64,000 nt of DNA from an uncultured Paraprevotella sp. (GTDB lineage: Bacteria > Bacteroidota > Bacteroidia > Bacteroidales > Bacteroidaceae). Below the pieces are notes generated by a model, which was not told the DNA's origin, searched no databases, and worked only from the letters and a program-made list of their open reading frames with translations. The stretch lies in contig CALUIV010000001.1 in NCBI GenBank assembly GCA_944320775.1, positions 1 to 64,000 on the forward strand, read 5' to 3'. This document shows positions 1-8,708 of this stretch, one piece after another (the first letter of the stretch is position 1; each line of letters opens with the position of its first letter). The position numbers and the translations under genes were made by a program.

Positions 1-62
1 TTAATTTACTAAATATCAACAATATGCACAACTTTTTATTCATAAATCTTTTATCAATTTAA

Positions 63-467
63 TTCCGCCAACGGGTTGTAGAATTTGTTGTTTTTAAAAC
101 AATTCAAATTGAAAATATTCTATGCAAGTTTTTATTTGATTATAATGAATTTTACGAAGAGAAAAGAATAATAAAAGAGTTTATATTTACAAAATGGTTG
201 GTAAAAAAGATAAATGAAAATACAGATATTAAAGAGAAGCTTTGTGACTCCTTATCGATTTATAATTGTTGTGAAACAGATATTGAAATTAGGTGTAAAG
301 ACTCGGATAAATTGTTAAATCAATTTATTAAAGCAATGCTTAAACAAATAAGGGGAAATGAAGATAAAATAGATTTAAGTTCTATGAATAAATTTTATAA
401 ATCTTCTTATTTCAAGAAGAAGAAAATAATAATTCAATTCGTAATGAATCAGATAATTAAGAAGTGA
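63..467 (+). pseudogene. AT-rich open frame, probable gene remnant
   Basis: The frame is open from position 63 to the stop at 465-467, but contains no convincing ATG start; the first start-like codon is TTG at 198. The product is lysine/isoleucine rich, without signal peptide, membrane segment or motif I recognise. The neighbouring frame reads INLIPPTG around 57-80 before stopping, so a frameshifted older gene entering from the left is possible. It lies beside another degraded gene, which supports a decayed accessory region. Function unknown; it could also be non-coding. Confidence 0.3.
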
Positions 468-596
468 GATTGACTTTTTAAGGATACTTTCTAAGAATAA
501 ATCGTGAATAAAAACGTTTGTGCTGTATCCCAAGAAGAAACTCATATTAAAATTATCTAGGTTCAGATATCTGAAGAAAGATATAAATGAATTATC

Positions 597-1181
597 ATGA
601 CCCACTTAGCAAACATAGATAAAGATTATACCTCTTGGATTGAGGAACTCAGCCAATGGTACAAGCATAGCCAGATAAAGGCGGCAACCCATGTGAACAG
701 TGAAATGCTGCAATTTTACTGGTCGTTGGGAAAGGATATTGTGACGCTTCATGCGGAAAGCCGATGGGGCGAAAAATTCTTTGTAAATTTAAGCTCAGAT
801 CTACGTGCCAAACTTCCGGGGGTAAAGGGACTTTCGGAAACAAGTATTGGATATGCTAAACGATTTTATCTGGTTTATAATGAGTGGTTTACAATTCACC
901 CACAAGTTGGGGGTGAATTACAAGAGAGCGCCATTTGGCGTATTCCTTGGAGACATCACAAATATATCATAGACAAATGTTTCAACGAACCTGAGAAAGC
1001 CATGTTCTTTGTGCGAAAAACGCTCGAAAACGGTTGGAGTCGGAATGTTCTTTTGAACTTTATGGACGCAGACTCTACGAACGGAAAGGGCTGTAATATT
1101 TTTATTAGTAATAAAGTTGTTAGTAATAACAATATTTCTTATTTTTGCTTTAGAATAAATTTGCGTGCTCATGGAAAATAA
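597..1181 (+). pseudogene. Truncated, frameshifted DUF1016 (YhcG-like) nuclease gene
   Basis: Residues 1-158 match the DUF1016 N-terminal domain of the YhcG family: an N-terminal helical region followed by SETSIGYAKRFYLVYNEW and the segment NGWSRNVLLNFMDAD. Intact members have about 340-380 residues, with a C-terminal PDDEXK-type nuclease domain. Here the homology stops at about codon 158. The expected next motif LYERKG is encoded at 1073-1090 in another frame and is followed at once by TAA, which indicates a one-base deletion near 1072 plus loss of the nuclease half. The remaining 24 codons of the open frame run through AT-rich spacer and overlap the next gene's start, so they are probably meaningless. 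Confidence 0.75.
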
Positions 1182-2301
1182 ACCTTTTATATTCGGTGTT
1201 GCAACTTCGGGAGATAACTTTACGGATCGAGTAAAAGAGACGGAGCGTCTGTTATTGAACTTCCGTCATGGTATAAACACCGTACTGATTTCTCCTCGCC
1301 GTTGGGGAAAGACTTCGTTAGTACAGAAAGTATGTCGTCTGGCACAATCCGATCAGTTGAAGGTGGTATATCTTGATATTTTTTCTTGCCGTAGCGACAA
1401 GGATTTCTATGATGCATTTGCTTCAGCAATCCTCAAACAGACGTCCTCAAAATTAGAGGAGTGGGTTGAAAATGCCAAGCTGTTTTTGGCGCGTATCACT
1501 CCAAAAATCTCTATCGGGCCCGATCCGATGACGGATTTTTCGATATCGCTTGAAATGAATCCCAAAAGCAACGATATTGATGAAATCCTGCAACTTCCCG
1601 AGAAAATAGCTCAAAAGAAAGGATGTCCTATCGTTGTTTGCATAGACGAATTCCAACAGATTGCAGAGTTTAAGGATTCCAAAACCTTTCAGAAGCGCTT
1701 GCGTACGGTTTGGCAGTTACAGAAATCCGTGTCCTATTGCCTTTTCGGGAGCAAGAAACATCTGATGAACGAACTGTTTGAAAAAAAGAGTTACCCGTTT
1801 TATAAATTTGGAGATGCAATTTATCTGTCAAAAATCGATACGCGAGATTGGATAGAATATATTTGCAGACGATTTGAAGTTACAGGCAAGCAAATCTCAG
1901 AAGATTTGGCCGAGAAGATATGCCAAAGAGTAGATAATCATTCTTCGTATGTGCAGCAGTTGGCATGGCTGGTATGGATTCATACGGATGGAGTCGCAAC
2001 GGAAAAGGATTTTGAGGCTGCATATCAGGATATCATCGACCAGAACACTCCGTTGTTCGAGAAGCAGACCGAGAGTCTGACAACCTATCAAATGAATTTC
2101 CTGCGGGCCGTTATTGACGGAACTCACAGCGAGTTTACGACACAGGAGGTTCTGCATAAATATCAACTCGGTTCATCAGCCAATGTCAGTATTGTAAAAC
2201 GGGCTTTGGTCAAGAAAGAACTTATAGAGATTGAGAAACGCCAGGTCGTGATTCCTGATCCCGTCATGGTGGTATGGTTAAAACGGGAATTGGGAATATA
2301 A
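1171..2301 (+). CDS. AAA family ATP-binding protein (archaeal ATPase/STAND-like)
   Basis: A cytoplasmic P-loop ATPase of 376 residues. A Walker A motif SPRRWGKTSL lies near residue 42 and a Walker B motif VVCIDEFQQ near residue 160. The last 80 residues resemble the winged-helix tail common in this family (YQMNFLRAVIDGTHSEFTT...). Such ATPases are common in Bacteroidales, often many paralogues per genome, and their substrates are unknown. ATG 1171 is preferred over the in-frame GTG at 1165; a TAAATTTG promoter box at 1156-1163 would put transcription start almost at the ATG. It follows a decayed nuclease gene, so it may belong to the same accessory patch. No signal peptide. Confidence 0.8.
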   Translation: MENKPFIFGVATSGDNFTDRVKETERLLLNFRHGINTVLISPRRWGKTSLVQKVCRLAQSDQLKVVYLDIFSCRSDKDFYDAFASAILKQTSSKLEEWVENAKLFLARITPKISIGPDPMTDFSISLEMNPKSNDIDEILQLPEKIAQKKGCPIVVCIDEFQQIAEFKDSKTFQKRLRTVWQLQKSVSYCLFGSKKHLMNELFEKKSYPFYKFGDAIYLSKIDTRDWIEYICRRFEVTGKQISEDLAEKICQRVDNHSSYVQQLAWLVWIHTDGVATEKDFEAAYQDIIDQNTPLFEKQTESLTTYQMNFLRAVIDGTHSEFTTQEVLHKYQLGSSANVSIVKRALVKKELIEIEKRQVVIPDPVMVVWLKRELGI

Positions 2302-2419
2302 TAAAGGGGGATTCGAATACACTTCAGGCGGATATTCGTGAAAAAGAAATTTTTAAATAATCGCCTGAGTAGCTTTCAAAATGGTGTCTGTATCCACCGT
2401 TTTCTGCTATCTTTGCAGC

Positions 2420-3034
2420 ATGAATTATCTGGAACTGATTGGTACCCTTGTAGGGATCGTGTATTTATGGCTTGAATACCGGGCCAGTATTTATTTGTGG
2501 CTCGCCTGTATCGTTATGCCGGCCATTTATCTGGTGGTGTATTATCGGGCCGGGCTTTATGCTGATTTTGGAATTAATGTCTATTATCTGATAGCTTCGG
2601 TCTACGGGTGGATTGCCTGGAGCAGAGGTCGGAAAAAGAGTGCTGTCCGGCAGGAAGAGCTGGAAGCGTCCATCACCCGGATGCCGCGGGGTAGTTATTT
2701 TCCACTTACGGCGGTGTTCGTCCTTTGCTGGCTGCTTATTGCATGGATATTGATTACGTGGACGGACAGCAGTGTGCCCTGGACGGACAGTTTCACGACA
2801 GCCTTGAGCGTGATTGCCATGTGGATGCTGGCGCGCAAATATGTGGAGCAGTGGTGGGCGTGGATGATTGTGGACTGGGTGTGTTGCGCACTCTATATTT
2901 ACAAGGGGTTGTATTTCACGTCTGCATTGTACGGAGTGTATGCCGTAGTCGCTTTCTTTGGATGGAAAAAATGGCTGGCTTTGATGGATGGAGGTATACT
3001 GAAAATGAATCAAAAGAAAGGATCGGAATCATGA
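2420..3034 (+). CDS. pnuC: PnuC-type vitamin transporter (nicotinamide riboside/thiamine, PnuT-like)
   Basis: A 204-residue integral membrane protein of the PnuC family. The first helix begins immediately at MNYLELIGTLVGIVYLWLEY and there are about seven hydrophobic segments. PnuC proteins import nicotinamide riboside by facilitated diffusion coupled to phosphorylation; PnuT variants import thiamine. The stop overlaps the thiN start (ATGA, 3031-3034), which suggests thiamine as substrate and ThiN as the trapping kinase; that is inference from context. ATG 2420 is chosen because family members start at this residue. A TATCTTTG box at 2408-2415 places transcription start within a few bases of the ATG, so the mRNA may be leaderless. 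No TPP riboswitch was recognised upstream. Confidence 0.88.
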   Translation: MNYLELIGTLVGIVYLWLEYRASIYLWLACIVMPAIYLVVYYRAGLYADFGINVYYLIASVYGWIAWSRGRKKSAVRQEELEASITRMPRGSYFPLTAVFVLCWLLIAWILITWTDSSVPWTDSFTTALSVIAMWMLARKYVEQWWAWMIVDWVCCALYIYKGLYFTSALYGVYAVVAFFGWKKWLALMDGGILKMNQKKGSES

Positions 3035-3672
3035 AAAAGAACTGGACGATGAATGATTTTGAGGCGGTAGTTGTGGGGAACGGTGAGTTTCCTGCGCATC
3101 CGATTCCGTTGGCTGTTCTGGAGCGGACGCCTTGTGTGGTCTGCTGCGATGGTGGGGCGGATGCACTGATAGCAAGCGGGCGCCTGCCCGACTGGATAGT
3201 AGGGGATGGGGATTCGCTTTCGGAAGCGAACCGGGACCGTTTTCAGGAGCGCATTCGCCGGATTTCGGATCAGGAGACAAATGATCAGACCAAAGCGGTC
3301 TCTTTTTTGGCTTCGCAAGGCATACGCCGGATAGCCATTGTGGGGGCAACGGGCAAACGGGAGGATCATACACTGGGCAACATCAGTCTGCTGATGGAGT
3401 ATCAGCAGATGGGCCTGGAGGTGGTGATGCTGACCGATTATGGCTTCTTTGTTCCGGCGGTGGATACGGAAGTGTTCGATGGATTCCCCCGGCAGCAGGT
3501 GTCGGTTTTTAATGTTGATGCGGTTCAGTTGAAGAGTGAGGGATTGAAGTATCCGATTTATGATTTCCGTTGCTGGTGGCAGGGGACATTGAATGAAGTG
3601 GAAGGGGATACTTTCCAGATAACGGCGAAAGGCCGTTATCTGGTGTATCGTACTTATGAACCGAAGGGATGA
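3031..3672 (+). CDS. thiN: Thiamine pyrophosphokinase
   Basis: Converts thiamine plus ATP to thiamine pyrophosphate and AMP in the cytoplasm. The 213-residue product shows the family landmarks: CCDGGAD near residue 31, PDWIVGDGDS with the acidic metal/substrate site near 49-58, DQETNDQTKA near 76-85, and GATGKREDHTLGN near 100-115. The C-terminal beta domain follows (NEVEGDTFQI). It is translationally coupled to pnuC by a 4-base overlap, so uptake and pyrophosphorylation are probably one pathway. It ends only 3 bases before the convergent lactonase stop, leaving no room for a separate terminator. Confidence 0.93.
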   Translation: MKKNWTMNDFEAVVVGNGEFPAHPIPLAVLERTPCVVCCDGGADALIASGRLPDWIVGDGDSLSEANRDRFQERIRRISDQETNDQTKAVSFLASQGIRRIAIVGATGKREDHTLGNISLLMEYQQMGLEVVMLTDYGFFVPAVDTEVFDGFPRQQVSVFNVDAVQLKSEGLKYPIYDFRCWWQGTLNEVEGDTFQITAKGRYLVYRTYEPKG

Positions 3673-3675
3673 CCG

Positions 3676-4806
3676 TCATCGTTTGATGAACTTCAGGCAT
3701 ACCGGTTTGGACATTTCAATCCGTTTGCCGGTGTCCTGCAATAATCCGGTTTCGGGATCCCGCTGATAGATTTCAACTGTATTGGCGTCGCGGCAGGCTA
3801 CAAGCAGATAGTTTCCGTTCGGAGATAGGATGAAATTACGCGGATGGGCACTGGTGTTCTGATAGCCTGTTTTAGTCAGACTACCGTCTTCGGATACTTC
3901 AAAAATAGCTATGCCGTCGTTTTGGAGGCGACAGGACGCGTAGACGAAGTAACCGTCGGGAGAAACATGGATGTCTGCTCCGCCTTGTGCATGACAGGTA
4001 TCAGCCAGTACGGTCTGCATCGTATCCAATTGCGCTTCATCGTATGAGAGTACGACGACTTCGCCCGACAATTCGGTCATGAGGTAAATATGCTTGCCGT
4101 CGGGGGATGGAGTCAGATGGCGCGGTCCGCTGGCTGGTGGCAATAAGATGTCTTTTCGGGCAGAGGTGTCAATAAGTCCTTCCGAAGCGTTTAACGGGAA
4201 CGAATAAATCCGATCGGTCCCCAGATCGCTGGCCAGCAGATAGTGTTTGTCGGGTGTGAACTGGATGCAGTGCAGGTGAGGCTGTTTCTGTCGTTCCGGA
4301 TCTGTTCCTTTACCTGAAAAGACGATTGGTTGTGCAGTACCTAACTTTCCATTCTGACCGATGGGGAAAAGGGAAATGCTTCCGCCCAAATAGTTGGCTG
4401 TCACAGCATAATTTTCGTCGGGCGACAAGGCTACATAGCAGGGGGCGCCTCCCTGGGTACGTTCTGCATTCAGGAGGGAAAGAGTGCCTTTTTCCTTGTC
4501 AAAGCTCAGGGCATATAGAGAGGCTGTTTCGCCTTCGTCTTCGGCTACGGAATAGACCCGTGTACCATCGGACGATGGCGTGAGATAAGATGGATTGGAG
4601 ATGCCTTTCAAACCGCTGACGTATTCGCTCTTACCGTTGTTTTGGTCAAAAGTATAGATTTTGATGCCTTCTTCCGAAGCAGGGGCATAACTGCCGATAA
4701 GCAGATAATATTCTTCGGATGCATTCTTATTTGTTGTGTTGTTGCTGCATCCAGAGAGTAAGCTTGCGGCGCATAGCGTTGCCGCCCAAATGTTTTTCTT
4801 TGTCAT
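3676..4806 (-). CDS. Lactonase-family beta-propeller lipoprotein
   Basis: A 376-residue protein with a lipoprotein signal (cleavage before Cys in LLSGC, residue 20) and the repeated propeller blades of the lactonase family PF10282 (6-phosphogluconolactonase/muconate cycloisomerase-like). Visible blade motifs include SPDENYAVTANYLGGSISLF, PHLHCIQFTPDKHYLLASDLGTDRIYSF and HPRNFILSPNGNYLLVACRDANTVEIY. Cytosolic 6-phosphogluconolactonase relatives lack the lipid anchor, so a periplasmic or surface role is more likely and the sugar-phosphate assignment is unsafe. The gene is 48 bases downstream of the TonB receptor gene, probably one operon, so it may bind or process the receptor's ligand. Confidence 0.82.
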   Translation of the reverse strand: MTKKNIWAATLCAASLLSGCSNNTTNKNASEEYYLLIGSYAPASEEGIKIYTFDQNNGKSEYVSGLKGISNPSYLTPSSDGTRVYSVAEDEGETASLYALSFDKEKGTLSLLNAERTQGGAPCYVALSPDENYAVTANYLGGSISLFPIGQNGKLGTAQPIVFSGKGTDPERQKQPHLHCIQFTPDKHYLLASDLGTDRIYSFPLNASEGLIDTSARKDILLPPASGPRHLTPSPDGKHIYLMTELSGEVVVLSYDEAQLDTMQTVLADTCHAQGGADIHVSPDGYFVYASCRLQNDGIAIFEVSEDGSLTKTGYQNTSAHPRNFILSPNGNYLLVACRDANTVEIYQRDPETGLLQDTGKRIEMSKPVCLKFIKR

Positions 4807-4854
4807 GGTTACTTTTTATGATTGGTTTATAAAATTACTTGTTCAGATTATTCT

Positions 4855-6759
4855 TCATAAACGGATGTGGACACCGGCCATTACCGTAGCACGCGGCATG
4901 GGATAGCCGGCATTGATTTCATATTTCTGGGCGAGCAGATTTTCACCGCGTGCCCAAAGTGAGAGCCAGGAGGTGGCCTGGTATGAAGCGCGTGCGTTCC
5001 ACAGTACAAAATTTTCGGTTATGGCCGGAACGGTCTGTGTGTAGAGTCCGGCTATATATTGCAGACCTGATGAAATCTGCCAGCGGCCTTGTTCGTAACA
5101 GGTTCCGGCATAAAGCTTGTGCTCGGGAGCTGCCACAACCGGATGTTTCATGTGCAGGAAGCTGTAGTTTCCGTCGACAGACCAGTGGCGGTTGATCTGG
5201 CAGGCGGTTTGTACCTCGATGCCGGAGTTTTGGATGTTGCCGGTATTCTGGTTCAGCATGCCGCTGCCGTTGGGGTTGGGGAGGGTCTGAATGAGATTCT
5301 TACCGTCGATGTAGAACAGATTCAGGCCATAACTGAGCCGTCCGTTCATCAGGCGACCTGAAAGAGCCAGTTCGTAGTTCCACATGGATTCGGGTTTCAG
5401 ATCGGGGTTTTGGGGAGGAAACAGATACATTTCCCGAAGAACCGGATAGCGGAAACCTTTTGATGCGGAGGCTTTCAGTTCCATGGCGTGGGGCAGATGG
5501 AATATCAGTCCGGCCTGGGGAACCCATTCCAGTCCGACACGCGAATGATGGTCGGCCCGCAGTCCGGCATGGAATGTGAGCCAGGTGTCGATGTCCTGAC
5601 GCAGGTCAAGATAACCGGCCAGTTCGTCTTCATGTTTGTCGACGAGATCTGATTTTGTACCGGTCTGTTCGCCGCTGACAAATTCGTTCCAGGCGTGACC
5701 GCCATAGCGGAACCAGTCAAATCCCACGGTAATGCGGTTGTCTTTAAAAAGCCGGGCACTCTGGTACAGGGAAAGGCCGGTCATGTTGTCGCGCGAAAGG
5801 AATCGGCTGTCCTGCGGTCCTTCGCCTGAAGATGGGGTATAGCCGTCGTTGATCCAGTGGTTGCCCCAATTGTAGAAGTAGCTGACGGCTCCGGATGTTT
5901 TTCCATAATGGTTTTCGATGGCCAGAGAGGTCATGCCGCGTGTGATGCGTTGGTCGCCGTCTAGCAAAGGAGCATGCACAGGACCGGGATAGGAAGCATT
6001 GAAATGGGTGAGGTTTATGTCGGCACGCAGATTCCAGTTTCTGGTGACTTCATATCCTAATTTGGCATAGCCGCCATATTGTTCGAATTCCATATCGGTA
6101 CGGTGTCCGTCTGTGCGGTTATATGAACCGGAAATGATACTGGAGAAACGTCCCTTCCGGATACGGTTGGTCAGTTCCGTCTCGGTCGTATTGTAAGAAC
6201 CGTAGCCGGCGTGAACGTCTGTCTGTATCCCGTCCTGCCGCATCTGGCGCGTGACAATATTGACGACACCGCCCATGGCGTTTGAACCATAAAGTACGGA
6301 TGCGGGACCGCGTAGCACTTCCACACGTTCGGCAAGGAATGACTGATAGGCGTCGGAGATCGGGTGGCCGAAGATGCCGGCATATTGCGGATGTCCGTCG
6401 ATGAGCACCATCAGCCGGCCGCTGCCGCCGCTCAGACCTCGGAGGGAAATACTGCCGGCTGCACCATTGGAAACACCGTAGCCCATAGTGCCGCGTGCGG
6501 TGACAAACAGGCCGGGCACTTGTTCGGAAAGTAGGGGCAACAAAGACGGTTGCAGGGATTGTTCTATTTGCGTCCGGCTGACGACGGATACGGTCTGCGA
6601 CAGATGGCGCACATCGGTTTCATTGCGTGTGCCGGTTACGACAATTTCCTTAATCGGGCGTGCTTGTCGGATGCTCAGGCTGTCTTGCGGTAACTGATGG
6701 GCTGTGAGCTTCAGGATGGTGAAGCCCGAAAGTAGCATAATGGTATAGATTCTTTTCAT
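4855..6759 (-). CDS. TonB-dependent outer-membrane receptor (vitamin/siderophore type)
   Basis: A 634-residue TonB receptor with signal peptide (residues 1-20), a plug domain (about 35-160; EIVVTGTRNETD, GLFVTARG, SISLRGLSGG, LIDGHPQY, EVLRGPASVLYGSNAMGGVVNIVT), and a beta-barrel ending in RATVMAGVHIRL. The size and plug resemble BtuB/CirA-like receptors, not the 1000-residue SusC proteins; no N-terminal carboxypeptidase-like extension is present. It sits beside pnuC-thiN, and in Bacteroides a thiamine receptor gene accompanies those genes, so thiamine is a plausible ligand, but the gene is on the other strand and no riboswitch was seen. A possible promoter box, read on the minus strand as TATTTTTG, is at 6799-6806. 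Confidence 0.88.
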   Translation of the reverse strand: MKRIYTIMLLSGFTILKLTAHQLPQDSLSIRQARPIKEIVVTGTRNETDVRHLSQTVSVVSRTQIEQSLQPSLLPLLSEQVPGLFVTARGTMGYGVSNGAAGSISLRGLSGGSGRLMVLIDGHPQYAGIFGHPISDAYQSFLAERVEVLRGPASVLYGSNAMGGVVNIVTRQMRQDGIQTDVHAGYGSYNTTETELTNRIRKGRFSSIISGSYNRTDGHRTDMEFEQYGGYAKLGYEVTRNWNLRADINLTHFNASYPGPVHAPLLDGDQRITRGMTSLAIENHYGKTSGAVSYFYNWGNHWINDGYTPSSGEGPQDSRFLSRDNMTGLSLYQSARLFKDNRITVGFDWFRYGGHAWNEFVSGEQTGTKSDLVDKHEDELAGYLDLRQDIDTWLTFHAGLRADHHSRVGLEWVPQAGLIFHLPHAMELKASASKGFRYPVLREMYLFPPQNPDLKPESMWNYELALSGRLMNGRLSYGLNLFYIDGKNLIQTLPNPNGSGMLNQNTGNIQNSGIEVQTACQINRHWSVDGNYSFLHMKHPVVAAPEHKLYAGTCYEQGRWQISSGLQYIAGLYTQTVPAITENFVLWNARASYQATSWLSLWARGENLLAQKYEINAGYPMPRATVMAGVHIRL

Positions 6760-6972
6760 GATTTCGTGTATTGTGGGGTCTTAAATGTAGAAATGTTGCA
6801 AAAATAAGGAAACTTCTGATTGGAACAGTTGTTCGGGTTATGGATTTTGTGCCGATGAGCATTGTTTGGCAGAATAATCCGTAATCGTGGTTATTTGTGT
6901 ATGTGTAATCCGTAATTCAGGTACAGGCTATGACGTGCGGTTTTGCTATATTTGCATCCTAAAATTAGGATT

Positions 6973-8064
6973 ATGACAAGACATTTCATTTTAAAACTAT
7001 ATCTGGTGTCGGCGACTCTGACGGCTACAGGTACTCTTCATTCGGCAATAATTACAGAAACGGATGAACGGACAAATTTAAATACATGGATTATGGAAGA
7101 GAAATTGAATCTGACACAGGAATGGGACAAGGTGTTCCCGAAAAGCGACAAGGTGAATCATTCGAAAGTGACTTTCCACAACCGTTATGGAATTACATTG
7201 GCGGCTGATTTATATGTGCCGAAAAACGCAACCGGCAAGTTGCCTGCCATAGCGGTGAGCGGTCCTTTTGGAGCAGTGAAGGAACAATCTTCCGGACTTT
7301 ATGCCCAGATGCTGGCTGAGCGTGGTTTTCTGACGATAGCCTTCGATCCGTCGTTTACCGGCGAGAGTGGTGGCGAACCGCGTTATGTAGCCTCGCCCGA
7401 TATCAATACGGAAGATTTTTGTGCTGCCGTGGACTATTTAAGTACGCGTGCGGATGTGGATCCGGAACGTATCGGTATCGTCGGTATTTGCGGCTGGGGA
7501 GGTATGGCGCTGAATGCGGCTGCAATTGATACACGGATCAAGGCTACGGTGACCAGTACGATGTATGACATGAGCCGTGTAAATGCTAACGGATATTTCG
7601 ACGCGATGGGAGAAAACGAACGGTATGAACTGCGCCGGCAGTTGAACCGGCAACGTACGGAGGATTACCGTAATGGCAGTTATGCCCTGGCCGGAGGAGT
7701 CGTTGATCCGCTTCCTGATGACGCACCGCAATTCGTGAAAGATTATTATGCATATTATAAGACCGAAAGAGGTTATCACGAACGTTCGTTGAATTCCAAT
7801 AACGGATGGAACAAGACTTCGGCTCTTTCTTTCATGAATATGCCGATCCTGGCTTATAGTTCAGAAATCAGAAGTGCCGTACTGATGTTGCACGGCGAAA
7901 AGGCACATTCGCGATATTTCAGTGAGGATGCGTTTAAGAAGCTGAAGGGAGACAACAAGGAGTTACTGATTATTCCCGGAGCAAATCATGTAGATCTGTA
8001 TGATAATCTGGAAGTGATTCCTTTCGACAAGATTGAGCAATTCATGCGTACCAATCTGAAATAA
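6973..8064 (+). CDS. Exported alpha/beta hydrolase (dienelactone-hydrolase-like, Cys nucleophile)
   Basis: A 363-residue alpha/beta-hydrolase with an N-terminal hydrophobic signal (about residues 1-24). The nucleophile elbow reads GICGWGG with Cys at residue 173, as in dienelactone-hydrolase-type members, instead of the usual Ser. The acid-loop region is MLHGEKAHSRYFSEDAF and the His lies in GANHVDLYDN. An earlier TTG at 6943 lies inside the promoter box TATATTTG (6947-6954), so ATG 6973 is the start. The FMN-reductase-like gene follows 29 bases downstream, so co-transcription is likely. Substrate unknown. Confidence 0.83.
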   Translation: MTRHFILKLYLVSATLTATGTLHSAIITETDERTNLNTWIMEEKLNLTQEWDKVFPKSDKVNHSKVTFHNRYGITLAADLYVPKNATGKLPAIAVSGPFGAVKEQSSGLYAQMLAERGFLTIAFDPSFTGESGGEPRYVASPDINTEDFCAAVDYLSTRADVDPERIGIVGICGWGGMALNAAAIDTRIKATVTSTMYDMSRVNANGYFDAMGENERYELRRQLNRQRTEDYRNGSYALAGGVVDPLPDDAPQFVKDYYAYYKTERGYHERSLNSNNGWNKTSALSFMNMPILAYSSEIRSAVLMLHGEKAHSRYFSEDAFKKLKGDNKELLIIPGANHVDLYDNLEVIPFDKIEQFMRTNLK

Positions 8065-8093
8065 ACGATGAGGTATGGTATTAAAATAATGGA

Positions 8094-8633
8094 ATGATGA
8101 AGAACGTTTTGATATTGTCGAGTACGCCGAGGGTAAATGGTAACTCTGAAATTTTGTGCCGTTCTTTTATGGAAGGGGCAAAAGACGCAGGGCATCTCGT
8201 CGAGAAGATCGCTTTGAGAGACTGTAAAATCAATTATTGCAGGGGTTGTAGTGTCTGTAGTTATCAAAAGAAACCGTGTCCTCAGAACGATGATGCAGCC
8301 TGGATTATCGAAAAAATGTTGCAGGCAGATGTCATAGCCTTTGCAACTCCTGTTTACTTTTATGCGATGAGTGCTCAGATGAAAACCTTGTTGGATCGTT
8401 GCTGTGGATTGTATACGGAAATGAAAAATAAGGATTTCTATTTGTTGGCGACTGCCGCCGAGGATGATCCTGAAATAATGAATCGCATAGCTGAAAGTTT
8501 TCAGGGATTTTTTGACTGTCTGGAACATCCGACGGTCAAAGGGCATTTGTTTTGTGGAGGCGTTTGGCATGCTGGAGAGATTGCCGGCAGACCAGAATTG
8601 AAGACTGCTTATGATGCCGGTAAAAGTATTTAG
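8094..8633 (+). CDS. NADPH-dependent FMN reductase / flavodoxin-like protein
   Basis: A 179-residue cytoplasmic flavoprotein. The FMN-phosphate loop is SSTPRVNGNSE near residues 9-19. The segment FATPVYFYAMSAQMKTLLDR near 83-102 is typical of the NADPH-dependent FMN reductase/iron-sulfur flavoprotein group. A Cys-rich stretch (CKINYCRGCSVCSYQKKPC, residues 44-62) resembles the cluster-binding region of iron-sulfur flavoproteins, so a 4Fe-4S cluster is possible but not proven. It is probably co-transcribed with the preceding hydrolase; a strong hairpin terminator follows. Confidence 0.82.
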   Translation: MMKNVLILSSTPRVNGNSEILCRSFMEGAKDAGHLVEKIALRDCKINYCRGCSVCSYQKKPCPQNDDAAWIIEKMLQADVIAFATPVYFYAMSAQMKTLLDRCCGLYTEMKNKDFYLLATAAEDDPEIMNRIAESFQGFFDCLEHPTVKGHLFCGGVWHAGEIAGRPELKTAYDAGKSI

Positions 8634-8653
8634 CGGAAGGGATTGATTCTTAT

Positions 8654-8689
8654 AGAAATGGCCGACAGATTTTTCTGCCGGCCATTTCT
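8654..8689. terminator. Bidirectional hairpin terminator
   Basis: Arms AGAAATGGCCG (8654-8664) and CGGCCATTTCT (8679-8689) pair perfectly, with a further CAG/CTG pairing inside. The hairpin lies between two convergent genes (stops at 8633 and 8709) and can serve both strands; the T-tract is weak. Confidence 0.75.
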
Positions 8690-8708
8690 GTTTGTATGGG
8701 TATAGGGA

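Noticed and set aside
2302..2419. Search for a TPP riboswitch before pnuC; a TCAGGCG/CGCCTGA pairing at 2324-2368 was noticed
   Set aside because: The conserved TPP aptamer motifs (CUGAGA and the pyrophosphate helix) are absent and the loop is long and AT-rich.
2725..3030. N-terminal 102 codons of the long open frame covering thiN
   Set aside because: They overlap pnuC in another frame; the family start is the ATG at 3031, coupled to the pnuC stop.
8188..8200. Possible extra copy of the 22-bp repeat core (GGGCATCTCGT)
   Set aside because: It lies inside the FMN-reductase coding sequence as a single short match with no flanking repeat units, so chance is likely.
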